Made by a program: the position numbers and the translations under genes
NCBI RefSeq assembly: GCF_003111665.1
Contig: NZ_CP022188.1
Coordinates: forward strand, 1,116,001-1,180,000
Length of the DNA stretch: 64,000 nucleotides
Reading direction: 5' to 3'
Origin: Parazoarcus communis
GTDB lineage: Bacteria > Pseudomonadota > Gammaproteobacteria > Burkholderiales > Rhodocyclaceae
In this document: one piece after another, positions 39,209-49,757 of the stretch
Layout: each line of letters starts with the position of its first letter
Position numbering within the stretch: position 1 is the stretch's first letter
The notes under the pieces: model-generated
The model's database searches: none
The model's input: only the letters and a program-made list of their open reading frames with translations
Told to the model about the DNA's origin: nothing

Positions 39209-40306
39209 CTAACGCTTGTGGCCCGTGTCGAGCTTGCGCTCGAGGTGCATCGAATAGCGGGACATACCGAAACAGAAAATCCAGAACATGAGGGCCGCAA
39301 ATACATAGCCTTCTGTCGCGAAGCCGAGCCACGCAGGGTCGACCGTGGCCTGGTGGATGCTGTTGAAGAGGTCGAACAAGCCGATGATGATCACCAGGCT
39401 GGTGTCCTTGAACAGCGCGATGAAGGTGTTCACGATGCCCGGAATCACCAGCTTCAAAGCCTGCGGCAGAATGACCAGGCCCATCATGCGCCAGTAGCCC
39501 AGGCCCATCGCGCCGGCGGCCTCGTACTGTCCCTTCGGGATCGCCTGCATGCCACCCCGCACCACCTCGGCCACATAAGCGGCCTCGAACAGCGTGACCG
39601 CGATCAGCGCCCGCAGCAGCTTGTCGATGTTCACCTCTTCAGGCAGGAACAGCGGCAGCATCACCGAGGACATGAACAGCACGGTGATCAGCGGTACGCC
39701 GCGCCAGAACTCGATGAAGGTGACGCAGATCACGCGGACCACCGGCATGTCCGAGCGCCGTCCGAGTGCCAGCAGAATGCCCAGTGGCATGGCGCCCGCG
39801 ATACCGACGACCGCGATTACCAGGGTCAGCATCAGGCCGCCCCACTTGCTGGTTTCCACCAGCGACATGCCGAGGAAGCCACCATGGAGCAGCCAGTAGG
39901 CAAGCACCGGGTAGGCCAGCAGGAAAGCCGCGCCGTAACGCAATTTCCTCGGCATGGCTTTGAGGAACAGAGGTGCCGCACCCACGATGGCCAGCAACAC
40001 CGTCAGGTTGACGCGCCAGCGCAGATCCTCCGGATAGAAGCCATAGAAGAACTGCGACATGCGCACCTTGATGAACACCCAGCACGCGCCACCACTGGTG
40101 CAGCTTTCACGGTTGTCGCCGACCCAGTCGGCACTGATCAGCGCCCAGTTGAGAATGGGCGGAATCGTGATCCACACCAGATAGAGCGCGAAAAGGGTGA
40201 GCAGGGAATTGAACCAGTTCGGAAACAGGTTCGCCCGGATCCAGCCCATGGCGCCGACCGACATGTTCGGCGGCGGAAGACTCGGTTTGAAAGTATGTGT
40301 GCTCAT
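39209..40306 (-). CDS. aapM: General L-amino-acid ABC transporter permease
   Basis: The protein has 365 residues and is longer than GlnP-type permeases because of an N-terminal extension with extra membrane segments, as in AapM. The EAA-type coupling segment reads GMQAIPKGQYEAAGAMGLGYWRMM, and eight or so hydrophobic stretches are present. It ends with a positively charged tail (KLDTGHKR). It lies between aapQ and aapP with short gaps on the same strand. Confidence 0.93.
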   Translation of the reverse strand: MSTHTFKPSLPPPNMSVGAMGWIRANLFPNWFNSLLTLFALYLVWITIPPILNWALISADWVGDNRESCTSGGACWVFIKVRMSQFFYGFYPEDLRWRVNLTVLLAIVGAAPLFLKAMPRKLRYGAAFLLAYPVLAYWLLHGGFLGMSLVETSKWGGLMLTLVIAVVGIAGAMPLGILLALGRRSDMPVVRVICVTFIEFWRGVPLITVLFMSSVMLPLFLPEEVNIDKLLRALIAVTLFEAAYVAEVVRGGMQAIPKGQYEAAGAMGLGYWRMMGLVILPQALKLVIPGIVNTFIALFKDTSLVIIIGLFDLFNSIHQATVDPAWLGFATEGYVFAALMFWIFCFGMSRYSMHLERKLDTGHKR

Positions 40307-40318
40307 GAGCTCGACTCT

Positions 40319-41506
40319 TTAGCGCTCGACCAAGGCGATACGCTTGTTGTACCAGTTCATCAGCATGGAAATGCTCAGGCTGATGGCGAGATACACCGAC
40401 ATCGTGATGGCAATCGTCTCGATCGCCTGTCCGGTCTGGTTCAGCACCGTGCCGGCGAACAGCGACACCAGGTCCGGGTAACCGATGGCGGCGGCAAGCG
40501 AGGAGTTCTTCACCAGGTTCAGGTACTGGCTGGTCAGCGGCGGAATGATCACACGCATGGCCTGCGGGATGACGACCAGGCGCAGGATGAGCCCCGAGCG
40601 CAGGCCGAGCGAACGCGCCGCCTCAGTCTGACCGTGGCTGACCGCGAGGATGCCGGAACGCACGTTCTCCGCGATGAAGGCTGCGGTATAGATACTGAGC
40701 GCAAAGGTGATCGCGACCAGTTCGGGAATCACCGCCCAGCCACCGACAAAGTTGAACCCCGTCAGCTCAGGGAAGGACCAGTGGAAGGGCTTGCCGAACA
40801 GCATTGCGGCCATGCCCGGGACGATCACGAGCAAGGCAAGGCAGACCCACAGCAGGGGAAAACGTTGCCCGGTTGCCTCCTGACGACGGTGCGACCAGCG
40901 CGCAAGCCCGATCCAGGCTGCGATCACGATGACCAGACTGATCAGGAAGGGCATGAGTCCGCCCGCGGCCTCGGGCGCCGGCAGGTACACACCGCGGATG
41001 TTCACGAACACCGCTTCGCCGAAGCTGTAACTCTGCCGTGGCGAGGGCATTGCCCTCAGCACCGCGAAATACCAGAAAAAGATCTGCAGCAGCGGCGGAA
41101 TGTTGCGGAAGATCTCGATATAGACGGTGGCCAGCTTGTTGATCAGCCAGTTGGGCGACAGGCGCGCCACACCGAGAAGAAAGCCGAGCACCGTAGCGAA
41201 GAAAATGCCCAGCACCGACACCAGCAGGGTGTTGAGCAGGCCGATGACGAACACCCGGCCATAGCTGTCGCGCTCGGTATATTCGATCAGCGACTGCAGA
41301 ATGCCGAAGCCGGCTGAATTGTCGAGAAAGGCAAAGCCAGAGGTGATGCCGCGATTGGCAAGGTTCTGCTGAGTGTTGTGAAATAGGTACCAGCCGACGC
41401 CGATGACGACGAGGATGGAGAGAATCTGAAAGGTCCAGGCACGGGCCTTGGGGTCGGTCAGCAGCGATCCCCGCGGAGCGGCAGCCTTGGGCGCATCACT
41501 TTGCAT
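40319..41506 (-). CDS. aapQ: General L-amino-acid ABC transporter permease
   Basis: The protein has 395 residues, the usual AapQ length. It shows KARAWTFQILSILVVIGVG at the first membrane segment, the long periplasmic insert, and an EAA-like loop SGILAVSHGQTEAARSLGL near residue 290. It pairs with AapM to form the membrane channel. It is 12 bases before aapM and 57 bases after aapJ. Confidence 0.94.
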   Translation of the reverse strand: MQSDAPKAAAPRGSLLTDPKARAWTFQILSILVVIGVGWYLFHNTQQNLANRGITSGFAFLDNSAGFGILQSLIEYTERDSYGRVFVIGLLNTLLVSVLGIFFATVLGFLLGVARLSPNWLINKLATVYIEIFRNIPPLLQIFFWYFAVLRAMPSPRQSYSFGEAVFVNIRGVYLPAPEAAGGLMPFLISLVIVIAAWIGLARWSHRRQEATGQRFPLLWVCLALLVIVPGMAAMLFGKPFHWSFPELTGFNFVGGWAVIPELVAITFALSIYTAAFIAENVRSGILAVSHGQTEAARSLGLRSGLILRLVVIPQAMRVIIPPLTSQYLNLVKNSSLAAAIGYPDLVSLFAGTVLNQTGQAIETIAITMSVYLAISLSISMLMNWYNKRIALVER

Positions 41507-41563
41507 GGAAACGTCCTTGTAAACAAGAGTATGGCCACCGCCTTGCGACGGTGGCCATCCGGC

Positions 41564-42592
41564 TTAGCGTACCGGCGGTGCGTACTGCAGGCCGCCCTTG
41601 TTCCACAGTGCATTGATGCCGCGCGAGATCTTCAGCTCGCTGCCTGCGCCAACGTTGCGGTCAAAGATTTCACCATAGTTGCCAACCTGTTTGACGACTT
41701 GCACAACCCAGTCCTTGGGCAGCTTGAGATCCTTGCCCAACTCGCCCTCGGCACCCAGCAGACGGCGCACGTCCGGGTTCTTGGAGGCTTTGGCTTCCTG
41801 CTCCACATTCTTCGAGCTCAGGCCAGCCTCTTCGGCGTTGATCATCGCGAACAGGGTCCAGCGCACGATGTCGAACCATTCCTCATCGCCCTGGCGAACG
41901 ACGGGGCCAAGCGGCTCTTTCGAGATCACTTCAGGCAGTACCACGTAGCCTTCCGGGTTGGCGAGCTTGATGCGTTGCGCGTAAAGCTGGGACTGGTCCG
42001 AGGTCAGCACGTCGCAGCGGCCGGCCTCAAGCGCCTTTACGGTCTCGTCGGACTTGTCGTAGCTGATCGGGGTGTACTTCATGCCGGTCGAACGGAAATA
42101 GTCCGACAGGTTGAGCTCGGTGGTGGTACCAGCCTGAATACACACGGCCGCACCGTCGAGTTCCTTGGCACTCTTCACACCGAGCTTCTTGCTGACCAGA
42201 AAGCCCTGGCCGTCGTAATAGGTCACGCCGGCAAAGTTCAGGCCCATCGCCGAGTCGCGCGAGCTGGTCCAGGTGGTGTTGCGCGACAGCACATCGACTT
42301 CACCCGACTGCAGGGCGGTGAAGCGCTCCTTTGCGGTCAGCGGGGTGAACTTGACCTTCTTTGCATCGCCGAAAACGGCAGCGGCGACCGCGCGGCAGAC
42401 ATCGACGTCGATCCCTTTGAACTGACCCTTTTCATCGGTGTAGGAGAAGCCGGGCAGGCCATCGCTGACACCACACTGTACGAAGCCCTTCTTCATCACG
42501 GCATCCAGCGTCGAGCCGGCGCTTGCCTGAGTGCTCACACTTAGTGCAGCAGTTGCGGCGACAAGTGCGAGGGTAGTCTTGACTGCTTTCAT
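41564..42592 (-). CDS. aapJ: General L-amino-acid ABC transporter substrate-binding protein
   Basis: The protein has 342 residues. The signal peptide MKAVKTTLALVAATAALSV is cleaved near QASA. The mature part fits AapJ/BztA: VMKKGFVQCGVSDGLPGFSY, DVDVCRAVAAAVFGD, VDVLSRNTTWTSSRD, and the cysteine pair conserved in this group. It delivers glutamate and other L-amino acids. The ATG at 42592 follows TCTGGAGATG; the longer open frame upstream is not coding. First gene of the operon, it is served by the promoter region at 42600–42800. Confidence 0.95.
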   Translation of the reverse strand: MKAVKTTLALVAATAALSVSTQASAGSTLDAVMKKGFVQCGVSDGLPGFSYTDEKGQFKGIDVDVCRAVAAAVFGDAKKVKFTPLTAKERFTALQSGEVDVLSRNTTWTSSRDSAMGLNFAGVTYYDGQGFLVSKKLGVKSAKELDGAAVCIQAGTTTELNLSDYFRSTGMKYTPISYDKSDETVKALEAGRCDVLTSDQSQLYAQRIKLANPEGYVVLPEVISKEPLGPVVRQGDEEWFDIVRWTLFAMINAEEAGLSSKNVEQEAKASKNPDVRRLLGAEGELGKDLKLPKDWVVQVVKQVGNYGEIFDRNVGAGSELKISRGINALWNKGGLQYAPPVR

Positions 42593-42747
42593 ACGACATC
42601 TCCAGAGATTACACAGGGTTTGCCGACACGCAATGTTCCTTAGCGAATCATTGCGTTTCAGGCAGTTGGACGAGGCACCAAAACGGGGCTTCAGATGCAC
42701 CAAAAATGACTCGTGCATTGCAGCATTGTTGCCCGTCTGCATCCTTA

Positions 42748-42797
42748 GTATTAGAGCGAATCTCAGTGATTGCAATGCCTCTAGGGAAACTACCTAG
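42748..42797 (-). promoter_or_regulatory. Candidate aapJ promoter with upstream CTAGG/CCTAG repeat
   Basis: On the minus strand TTGCAA (42770–42775) and TAATAC (42748–42753) are spaced by 16 bases. Just upstream of the -35, CTAGG (42781–42785) and CCTAG (42793–42797) form an inverted repeat with a seven-base spacer. The hexamers are imperfect, so this is a suggestion. The rest of 42593–42960 holds the terminator listed next and no gene that I can support. Confidence 0.35.
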
Positions 42798-42820
42798 TGT
42801 CAGAGCACACGGATTCAGAC

Positions 42821-42859
42821 GAAAAAAAACCGCTCTGGCAAATATTTGCCAGAGCGGTT
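42821..42859 (-). terminator. Intrinsic terminator of the 105-aa ORF
   Basis: A 32-base perfect palindrome (42828–42859), arms AACCGCTCTGGCAAAT and its complement, is followed on the minus strand by eight T. It lies about 100 bases after the stop of the small gene at 42961 and separates it from aapJ. Confidence 0.9.
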
Positions 42860-42960
42860 CTTGGCACTTTCCGGCCTGTTGGTCAGCCGGTCAAGCGCAG
42901 TCGTCTCCTACCCGTAAACCCGTGTTCTTTTGCAGTGCGCCACACGGCGCAAAAACGCTG

Positions 42961-43278
42961 TCAGCCGACAGTGAAGTTGCTCACATCCACTCTCATGACC
43001 GGTCGTGCGAGGACGACCGCGGTGACGGCGGCGAATTTCTTCGCCCAGTCCCCGCCTTGTTCGAAACGATGCTCGCCGCCGTACTTTGCAACGTTGAGGA
43101 TCATGTCCAGCACCAGGATCTTGCCCATGGGGTTGGACGGGGTGCATTCGAGATCCTCGAACTCCTTCGCCAACCAGCTACGGGCCTGATCCCTTTCCAT
43201 CCCGGCCACGTCCGCTTCGTGAACGAGAAACTCGTACTCGCGGTCTTCGCCGAATGACACGATCACGGTTTGCGACAT
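42961..43278 (-). CDS. Conserved-looking hypothetical protein (105 aa)
   Basis: The 105-residue frame starts MSQTVIVSFGEDREYEFLVH at ATG 43278, directly after the very strong ribosome-binding sequence AAAGGAGGAGGCC. It is acidic near the N-terminus, has no signal peptide or membrane segment, and ends MRVDVSNFTVG. A clear intrinsic terminator follows, so it appears to be a stand-alone, well-expressed gene. I recognise no domain. It is divergent from the GGDEF/EAL gene. Confidence 0.82.
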   Translation of the reverse strand: MSQTVIVSFGEDREYEFLVHEADVAGMERDQARSWLAKEFEDLECTPSNPMGKILVLDMILNVAKYGGEHRFEQGGDWAKKFAAVTAVVLARPVMRVDVSNFTVG

Positions 43279-43470
43279 GCCGGCCTCCTCCTTTGGTCTG
43301 GACTTATGTTGTGGCCGCATTGTTGTCGCACTCGGAGGGAAGTGCAAGGAACGTATCGAATTGTGTAAACGTGGAATTATTCAGGACTTTCCCCGCTGCA
43401 CTGCAAGGTTGTTTGCATAGGAGGTGGCTGTCAGAATCTCGGCTCGTTCCCTTCCGGAACGACTGCATCA

Positions 43471-46400
43471 ATGCGCACAACCATAATCGAGACCCGCGTC
43501 ATTTTCCCCCGCCAGAATCCATCTCCTCCTTCGCGCCACGACTTGCCGCGTCCGCTGCTCGCCGCTGTAAGTGCTCTCATGGCAGCGTTCGCAATCGCGC
43601 TTTCGGTCTTCTACGCCTATCAGGCGGACGGGCTGGAGCGCGAAGCCAACGCCGAACTGCAGATGACTGCGCAGTTGCTGAGCGAGGACATCGTGCGCTG
43701 GCGTGCCGAACGCATCGGCGACGGGGAGGTGCTGCGCAGGAACCGGCTCGCACTGTCACGGCTGGAGGACGAGATTCGCGAAACCGGGAACCTGTCGAAC
43801 GCAGACATCCGCTACTGGCTCCACGGCTATGTCGAGGTATTCGGTTACGCCGGGGCCCTGGTGCTCGACGCCGGGGCACGTCCGCTGTTTGCGACGGGCC
43901 AGCCGTTTTCTGTCTCGGCGGAATCACGCAGGCTGATTGCCCAGACCCTCGGAAACAGCGTACCCGCGCTCAGCCAGCTGCAATACGACGGCAACGGCGA
44001 AAGCTACATCGACCTCGTGGTCCCGGTGGCAAAGCCCGACGAGCAGTGGACGGTGCAGTCGATCGTGCTGCGCATCCGGCCCGAACACCACGTGTTTCCC
44101 ATGCTCGAACGACGGCTCGGATCCCGCCCGGGAAAACGCAACCTGTTGCTGATGGATGCTGGAACCCAGTTCATCCCGCTTGAGCCGAACCTGCGTACCC
44201 ACACACTGCAGGCGCCAATTCCCGCAGACCAGCCCCTGCTGCGGGCCAGCCTGGCATCGGCCACGGCACACAGCGGCACGCTCGAAACCGGCGGCGCCGC
44301 GGTTCAGGCCGCGGCAGGCCGGATTACCGGCACCGACTGGGTCGTTCTGAGCCAGATCGATCGCTCGACGATACTCGGCAGCCTGCGGGCGCAGTCACTT
44401 ATCGCAGCGATCGTGCTGGCAAGCCTGCTGCTGGCAGCTGCGCTTGCCGTCAGCAGGTTCTGGCGACAGGCGCGCAGCGCGTGCGACAAGGCACTCGCGG
44501 CCGAATCCGCCCGCTGCGACACGGCGGAAGCCCTGCGCGACGAACTCGAAAGAGCCATGTCGATGGCACAGCTGGGACGGTGGGAGCGCCATCTGAAGCA
44601 GGATCACCTGTGGTGGTCGCCGCAGACCCGCGAGCTGATCGGCATTCCGGACGACGAGCCGGCAAGCTACGCAGGATTCATGCGCCGTGTTCATCCTGCC
44701 GATCGAGAACAGCTCGCCTCGACCCTCAAGGCCGCCTACGCTTCGGGCCAGAACGGTGCCTTCTCCTACCGGGTGATCCACCCCGATGGCACCGTGCACT
44801 ACTTCCACAACGAATTGCGGATCGAGCTCGACGCGAACCGCAGACCGCTGCGCGCGATCGGCACGGTGCAGGACATCACCGCGCAGCAGAACACTGCGCT
44901 GGAGCTTCAGCGCCAGACCGCCTACCTCACCGCCATCGTCAACCATCTCCCGCAGGGGATCAGTGTCTTCGATGAGCATCTGCGGCTGCAGTACTGGAAT
45001 GCGCTGTTCATTGAGATACTCGAGCTTCCTCCCGAAATCGTGGTCAAGGATGTCGGCTTCGACGAGCTGATCATGGTGGCCGCCCAGCGCGGCGACTACG
45101 GTCCGGGCGACCCGTTCGAGAAGGTGCGCGAACGACGCGCGCTGGCCGAGGAGTTCAAGCCGCATTGCATCGAGCGCACCAAACCCAGCGGACGCTCGCA
45201 CCTCGTGATCGGCGAGCCGCTGTGGCTCGATGGCAAGGTGGCGGGCTTCATCACCACCTATACCGACATCACCGAACGCAAGCGGACCGAGGAGGAACTG
45301 GCGCGCAAGAACGAGACCCTTCGCACCATCATCGACAACATTCCGAGCGCCGTCTCGCTGATTGATGAAGAGTTGCAGGTCGTTGCCTGCAACGATCAGC
45401 TCCGGCGCCTGCTCGACTTCCCCGACAGCCTCTTTGCGGCCGGGCTCCCCAGCCTCGAATCCCTGCTGCGCTTCAATGCCGAGCGCGGCGAGTACGGTCC
45501 GGGCGACCCCGAACAGATTACCCGCGAACTGCTCGAGCGCGCGCGACGTGGCGAGCCCCATCACTTCGAGCGCCTCCGCCCGGGCGGGATGGTGCTCGAC
45601 ATTCAGGGCCGGCCTGTCGGCAACGGCGGCTTCGTCACCATCTACACTGACATTACCGAGCGCCGTCGAACCGAAGAGCGCCTGCAGCTCGCAGACAAGG
45701 TGTTCGAGCACAGTCCGGAAGCCATCGTGATCACCGACGGCGAGCACCGCGTGCTGTCGGTCAATCCGGCACACGAGGTGATCTCTGGCTTTGCAGGCAA
45801 CCGCATCGTCGGCGAGGTATTCGTTCCCGATCAGGACGAAGCGGAGTCCGGGCACGATACCCCGTGGGCAGCGACCGCAACCAGCGGCTTCTGGGCGGGC
45901 GAAACCACCGGTATCCGTGCCAATGGCGAGACCTATTCGCGCTGGTTGAGCATCAGCGTGGTGCGCGATGCGGCAGGCGCGCCGCCTACCCACTACATCG
46001 CGATCTTCTCCGACATCACCGAGCGCAAGCGCGCCGAAGCGGCGATCAAGCACCTCGCCCATCACGACACCCTGACCGGGCTGGACAACCGCTTCTCGCT
46101 CGGTGTGCGCCTGCAGCAGGCGATCGCGACCGCAGTCCGCAACGCGCAGCCGCTCGCAGTGCTGTTTCTCGATCTGGACCGCTTCAAGACCATCAACGAT
46201 TCGCTTGGCCATCATGTCGGCGATGCGCTCCTGGTGCAGGTCGCCGAACGGCTGCGCGAGACCGTGCGTGAAAGCGACATCGTTGCCCGCCTCGGCGGGG
46301 ACGAATTCGTGGTGATCCTGCAGGGCATTCACGGCCAGAACGACGCCGCTCACGCCGCCGCCAAGATCCTGGACCGCCTCTCCCTGCCCTATACCGTGGG

Positions 46401-47349
46401 CGAGAGCCTGCTGCACACCACACCGTCGATCGGAATCAGCCTGTTCCCCTGCGATGGCGAGACCACCTCCGCCCTGATGCGCAACGCCGATACCGCGATG
46501 TATCACGCCAAGTCGCTAGGCCGTGCAAACTTCCAGTTCTACGCGGAGGAACTCAACCGCAGCGCGATGGAGCGCATCGAACTCGAACGCAAGTTGCGCC
46601 AGGCCCTCCGCCAACAACAGTTCGAACTCTGGTACCAGCCCCAGTACTGCGCGGCCAAGGGCACACTGAAGGGCGTCGAAGCCCTGCTGCGCTGGCGCCA
46701 CCCGGTCGACGGGCTGATCCCGCCGGTCCGCTTCATCCCCATCGCCGAAGAAACCGGCCTCATCGTGGAACTTGGCAACTGGGTACTGGATACCGCCTGC
46801 GCTCAGGCGCAGCAATGGCAGGCAGCCGGATTGCCGCCCTTGCGCATGTCGGTCAACCTGTCCGCAAGGCAGCTGCGCGCGGGCGAACTTACCGGACGTG
46901 TCGCCGATGCGCTTGCGCGCAGCAAGCTGCGCCCGGATCTGCTCGAACTCGAGATCACCGAGAGTTCGATCATGGAGAAACCCGACGAGGCCGCCGCCTT
47001 GCTCACGCGCCTCAAGCAGCTCGGCGTCCAGATCGCGATCGACGACTTCGGCACCGGCTACTCCTCACTGTCCTACCTCAAGCTGTTCCCGCTCGATCAC
47101 CTCAAGATCGACCGTTCGTTTGTCTCCGACATCGAGACCGATGCCAACGACGCCGCGATCGTGACCGCCGCGGTCTCACTGGCCCACAACCTGGGTCTGT
47201 CGGTGATCGCAGAAGGCGTGGAAACCGCAACCCAGGTCGCGCGCCTGCACGAACTGGGTTGCGACGAACTGCAGGGCTACTACTTCAGCAAACCCTTGCC
47301 GGCGGACGAAATCGAGGCGTTGATCCGCAAGGGCGCGGTAACACGCTGA
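43471..47349 (+). CDS. Membrane-bound PAS-rich diguanylate cyclase/phosphodiesterase (GGDEF–EAL)
   Basis: The protein has 1,292 residues. A membrane segment near 28–50 and another near 310–335 enclose a periplasmic sensor region. Four PAS units follow (about 360–475, 475–610, 610–740 and 740–855), each ending in a DITxRxR-like linker. The GGDEF domain (about 860–1025) keeps [12 protein letters not shown] and an inhibitory RxxD site (RESD) five residues upstream. The EAL domain (about 1040–1285) keeps [32 protein letters not shown] and AEGVET. Both halves look catalytically able, so net c-di-GMP output likely depends on the sensors. It stands alone, upstream of ampG. Confidence 0.95.
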   Translation: MRTTIIETRVIFPRQNPSPPSRHDLPRPLLAAVSALMAAFAIALSVFYAYQADGLEREANAELQMTAQLLSEDIVRWRAERIGDGEVLRRNRLALSRLEDEIRETGNLSNADIRYWLHGYVEVFGYAGALVLDAGARPLFATGQPFSVSAESRRLIAQTLGNSVPALSQLQYDGNGESYIDLVVPVAKPDEQWTVQSIVLRIRPEHHVFPMLERRLGSRPGKRNLLLMDAGTQFIPLEPNLRTHTLQAPIPADQPLLRASLASATAHSGTLETGGAAVQAAAGRITGTDWVVLSQIDRSTILGSLRAQSLIAAIVLASLLLAAALAVSRFWRQARSACDKALAAESARCDTAEALRDELERAMSMAQLGRWERHLKQDHLWWSPQTRELIGIPDDEPASYAGFMRRVHPADREQLASTLKAAYASGQNGAFSYRVIHPDGTVHYFHNELRIELDANRRPLRAIGTVQDITAQQNTALELQRQTAYLTAIVNHLPQGISVFDEHLRLQYWNALFIEILELPPEIVVKDVGFDELIMVAAQRGDYGPGDPFEKVRERRALAEEFKPHCIERTKPSGRSHLVIGEPLWLDGKVAGFITTYTDITERKRTEEELARKNETLRTIIDNIPSAVSLIDEELQVVACNDQLRRLLDFPDSLFAAGLPSLESLLRFNAERGEYGPGDPEQITRELLERARRGEPHHFERLRPGGMVLDIQGRPVGNGGFVTIYTDITERRRTEERLQLADKVFEHSPEAIVITDGEHRVLSVNPAHEVISGFAGNRIVGEVFVPDQDEAESGHDTPWAATATSGFWAGETTGIRANGETYSRWLSISVVRDAAGAPPTHYIAIFSDITERKRAEAAIKHLAHHDTLTGLDNRFSLGVRLQQAIATAVRNAQPLAVLFLDLDRFKTINDSLGHHVGDALLVQVAERLRETVRESDIVARLGGDEFVVILQGIHGQNDAAHAAAKILDRLSLPYTVGESLLHTTPSIGISLFPCDGETTSALMRNADTAMYHAKSLGRANFQFYAEELNRSAMERIELERKLRQALRQQQFELWYQPQYCAAKGTLKGVEALLRWRHPVDGLIPPVRFIPIAEETGLIVELGNWVLDTACAQAQQWQAAGLPPLRMSVNLSARQLRAGELTGRVADALARSKLRPDLLELEITESSIMEKPDEAAALLTRLKQLGVQIAIDDFGTGYSSLSYLKLFPLDHLKIDRSFVSDIETDANDAAIVTAAVSLAHNLGLSVIAEGVETATQVARLHELGCDELQGYYFSKPLPADEIEALIRKGAVTR

Positions 47350-47419
47350 TTCCATGCACGCCCGCCCCTGAGGCCGCCGATCTGGGATAATCGCAGCTTC
47401 GATCAAGCCAAAGCCGCCC

Positions 47420-48727
47420 GTGCCCCTTTCCCGCCCCGCCTGGCTGAACACCCTGCTCAATCGCCGGATGCTGATCTGCATCTTCACCGGCTTTGCCTCG
47501 GGGCTGCCCCTCTACCTGCTGCTGAATCTGGTGCCGGCCTGGCTCAAGACCGAAGGTCTGTCGCTCAAGACCATCGGCGCCTTTGCCCTGATTCAGTTTC
47601 CCTACACCTGGAAGTTCCTGTGGGCTCCCTTGCTCGACCGCTTCGGCCTGCTGCCCTGGCTGGGGCGACGACGCAGCTGGATGTTCGTGTCGCAGCTGGG
47701 CCTCGTGGCCTCGATTGCCTGGCTCGGTCAGTTGTCGCCGGTCGATCACCTGCCGCTGGTGATCGGCCTCACCGCCACCCTTGCCTTTCTCTCGGCCACC
47801 CAGGACATTGCGCTCGACGCCTTCCGCCGCGAGATCCTGCCTGACGAAGAGCTCGGCCTGGGCAACGCGATTCACGTCAACGCCTACCGTATTGCGGGGC
47901 TGGTGCCGGGGTCGCTGTCGCTGATCCTCGCCGATCACCTGCCCTGGAGCACGGTGTTCATGGTCACCGCCGCCTTCATGCTGCCCGGCCTGTTCATGAC
48001 CCTGTCGGTGAAAGAGCCCTTCGCTGCGGCCGGCAGCCCGCGCACCCTGCGCGACGCAGTCGTCGAGCCGTTTCGCGAGTTTTTCGGTCGCCATGGCGTG
48101 CAGTCTGCGCTGCTGGTACTGGCCTTCCTGTTCTTCTACAAGCTGGGTGACTCGCTGTGCACCGCACTGGCCACGCCCTTCTATCTGGACATGGGCTACA
48201 CCAAGACCGAGATCGGCATCATTGCCAAGAATGCCGGCCTGTGGCCGATGGTGATCGGTGGCATCCTCGGCGGCATCTGGATGGTGAAGATCGGCATCAA
48301 CCGCGCGCTGTGGCTGTTCGGCGTGGTGCAGTTCGTCACCATTCTCGGCTTCGTGTGGATGGCATGGTTCGGACCCGGCGAATCCAACGCCGCCCGCCTG
48401 GCCGTGCTCGCCACCGTGATTGCGGGCGAGGCGGTCGGCGCCGGACTGGGCACGACGGCATTCGTCGCCTTCATGGCCCGTACCACCAACCCGGCCTATA
48501 CCGCGACCCAGTTTGCCCTGTTCACCAGCCTGATGGCGGTGCCACGCACCTTCATCAATGCCACCGCAGGTTGGCTGGTGGAATCGATGGGCTGGTACAG
48601 CTTTTTCTGGCTGTGTTTCTTCCTCGCCATCCCGGGCATGCTGCTGTTGATCAAGGTGGCACCGTGGAACGGAGATCAGTTGCCTGCCAACGTGGCGCTC
48701 GACGCGCCGGGAGCAGGCGGGCGATGA
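47420..48727 (+). CDS. ampG: AmpG family muropeptide MFS transporter
   Basis: The protein has 435 residues with about twelve membrane segments. It shows the AmpG patterns FTGFASGLPLYLLLNLVPAWL, ATQDIALDAFRREILPD, NAYRIAGLVPGSLSLI and YSFFWLCFFLAIPGM. AmpG imports anhydromuropeptides for cell-wall recycling and links to beta-lactamase induction. The start is GTG at 47420 (MPLSRPAWLNTLL), without a strong ribosome-binding site. Its stop overlaps the azlC start (ATGA). Confidence 0.92.
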   Translation: MPLSRPAWLNTLLNRRMLICIFTGFASGLPLYLLLNLVPAWLKTEGLSLKTIGAFALIQFPYTWKFLWAPLLDRFGLLPWLGRRRSWMFVSQLGLVASIAWLGQLSPVDHLPLVIGLTATLAFLSATQDIALDAFRREILPDEELGLGNAIHVNAYRIAGLVPGSLSLILADHLPWSTVFMVTAAFMLPGLFMTLSVKEPFAAAGSPRTLRDAVVEPFREFFGRHGVQSALLVLAFLFFYKLGDSLCTALATPFYLDMGYTKTEIGIIAKNAGLWPMVIGGILGGIWMVKIGINRALWLFGVVQFVTILGFVWMAWFGPGESNAARLAVLATVIAGEAVGAGLGTTAFVAFMARTTNPAYTATQFALFTSLMAVPRTFINATAGWLVESMGWYSFFWLCFFLAIPGMLLLIKVAPWNGDQLPANVALDAPGAGGR

Positions 48728-49428
48728 ATCGTCCGGCACTGCGCGAGTTCCTGGCCGGCTGCCGCGATGAAGCCCCACTGCTGCTCGGTGCCGTGCCCTT
48801 CGGCATCCTCTACGGCATCTCCGCACTGGCGGCCGGCATCCCCGCGTGGCTTGCGCAACTCGCATCTGCAGTGGTGTTTGCGGGTGCAGCTCAACTGGTC
48901 ATCGTGCAGATGCTGGCAGCCGGCGCCGGCATGCTGCCCACTGCGCTGACCTCCGGGCTGCTCAATCTGCGCCACCTGCTGTACAGCGCCTCGATGGCCA
49001 CCTACGTCGGCCACCTGCCCAGGCGCTGGCGCATGCTGCTGGCCTACCTGCTGACCGATGAGGCCTACGCTGTTGCCGTGCTGCGCTACCAGGCGCGGCC
49101 GCCTGCCGAAGGCCTCGACCTGCGCCACTGGTACTTCTTCGGCGCGGGCTTCACGCTCTGGTTCGCGTGGCAGCTGTCCACCGCCTTCGGCCTCGTGTTC
49201 GGCGCAGCGATTCCGCCCGCATGGGAGCTCGATTTTGCGGTGCCGCTGACCTTCATCGCCCTGCTCACCCTGTTGCTGCGCGAGCGCCCCGGTCAGGCCG
49301 CGGCGCTTGCAGCCGGTGGCGGCGTACTGCTGTTCGCCGCACTGCCGTTCAAGCTCGGGCTGGTACTTGCGATCCTTGCGGGGCTCGGTGCCGGGGTGTG
49401 GACGGCACGCCGTCGGGAGCAGGCATGA
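48724..49428 (+). CDS. azlC: AzlC family branched-chain amino-acid exporter, large subunit
   Basis: The protein has 234 residues. Its start MNRPALREFLAGCRDEAPL is followed by LLGAVPFGILYGISA, the typical AzlC opening; VFAGAAQLVIVQMLAAGA and LLNLRHLLYSASMA are family signatures. It forms a branched-chain amino-acid exporter (BrnF/YgaZ-like) with the small partner AzlD encoded next. It overlaps ampG upstream and azlD downstream by four bases each. Confidence 0.93.
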   Translation: MNRPALREFLAGCRDEAPLLLGAVPFGILYGISALAAGIPAWLAQLASAVVFAGAAQLVIVQMLAAGAGMLPTALTSGLLNLRHLLYSASMATYVGHLPRRWRMLLAYLLTDEAYAVAVLRYQARPPAEGLDLRHWYFFGAGFTLWFAWQLSTAFGLVFGAAIPPAWELDFAVPLTFIALLTLLLRERPGQAAALAAGGGVLLFAALPFKLGLVLAILAGLGAGVWTARRREQA

Positions 49429-49751
49429 TGAGCACGCTTGCGCTGATCGCGCTGGTGGTCGGTGTCGGTGCCGTCACGTTTTTCTACCGTTACGCCATGA
49501 TCGGGCTGTTCGCGGGCGATCGCCTGCCGGGCTGGCTCCATGCCCTGTGCCGACATATCGCGCCGGCCAGCTTTGCCGCCCTGACGGCGAGTGCGCTCTT
49601 CATCGACGCCGGCGCTGTCAGCATCGCGCTCGATGCGCCCAAACCCTGGGCTGCACTGATCGCTGCGCTGGTCGCCTGGCGCAGCGGCAGCGTACTGGCC
49701 ACGATCGGCGCCGGCATGGCTGCGCTCTACATCCTCAAACTCATTCTCTGA
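49425..49751 (+). CDS. azlD: AzlD family transporter, small subunit
   Basis: The protein has 108 residues with four hydrophobic segments. It shows VGAVTFFYRYAMIGLFA and an IAPASFAALTASALF segment typical of AzlD/BrnE/YgaH. It is the partner of AzlC. The ATG at 49425 overlaps the azlC stop; a second ATG follows directly and cannot be excluded. Confidence 0.93.
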   Translation: MMSTLALIALVVGVGAVTFFYRYAMIGLFAGDRLPGWLHALCRHIAPASFAALTASALFIDAGAVSIALDAPKPWAALIAALVAWRSGSVLATIGAGMAALYILKLIL

Positions 49752-49757
49752 ACCGCA

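Noticed and set aside
39218..41317. 699-residue plus-strand frame opposite aapM/aapQ
   Set aside because: It is low-complexity His/Gln/Arg-rich sequence, typical of the antisense of membrane-protein genes.
42690..42720. NtrC binding site upstream of aapJ
   Set aside because: TGCAC and GTGCA half-sites occur but with a 12-base gap, unlike the NtrC spacing, and no sigma-54 promoter was found nearby.
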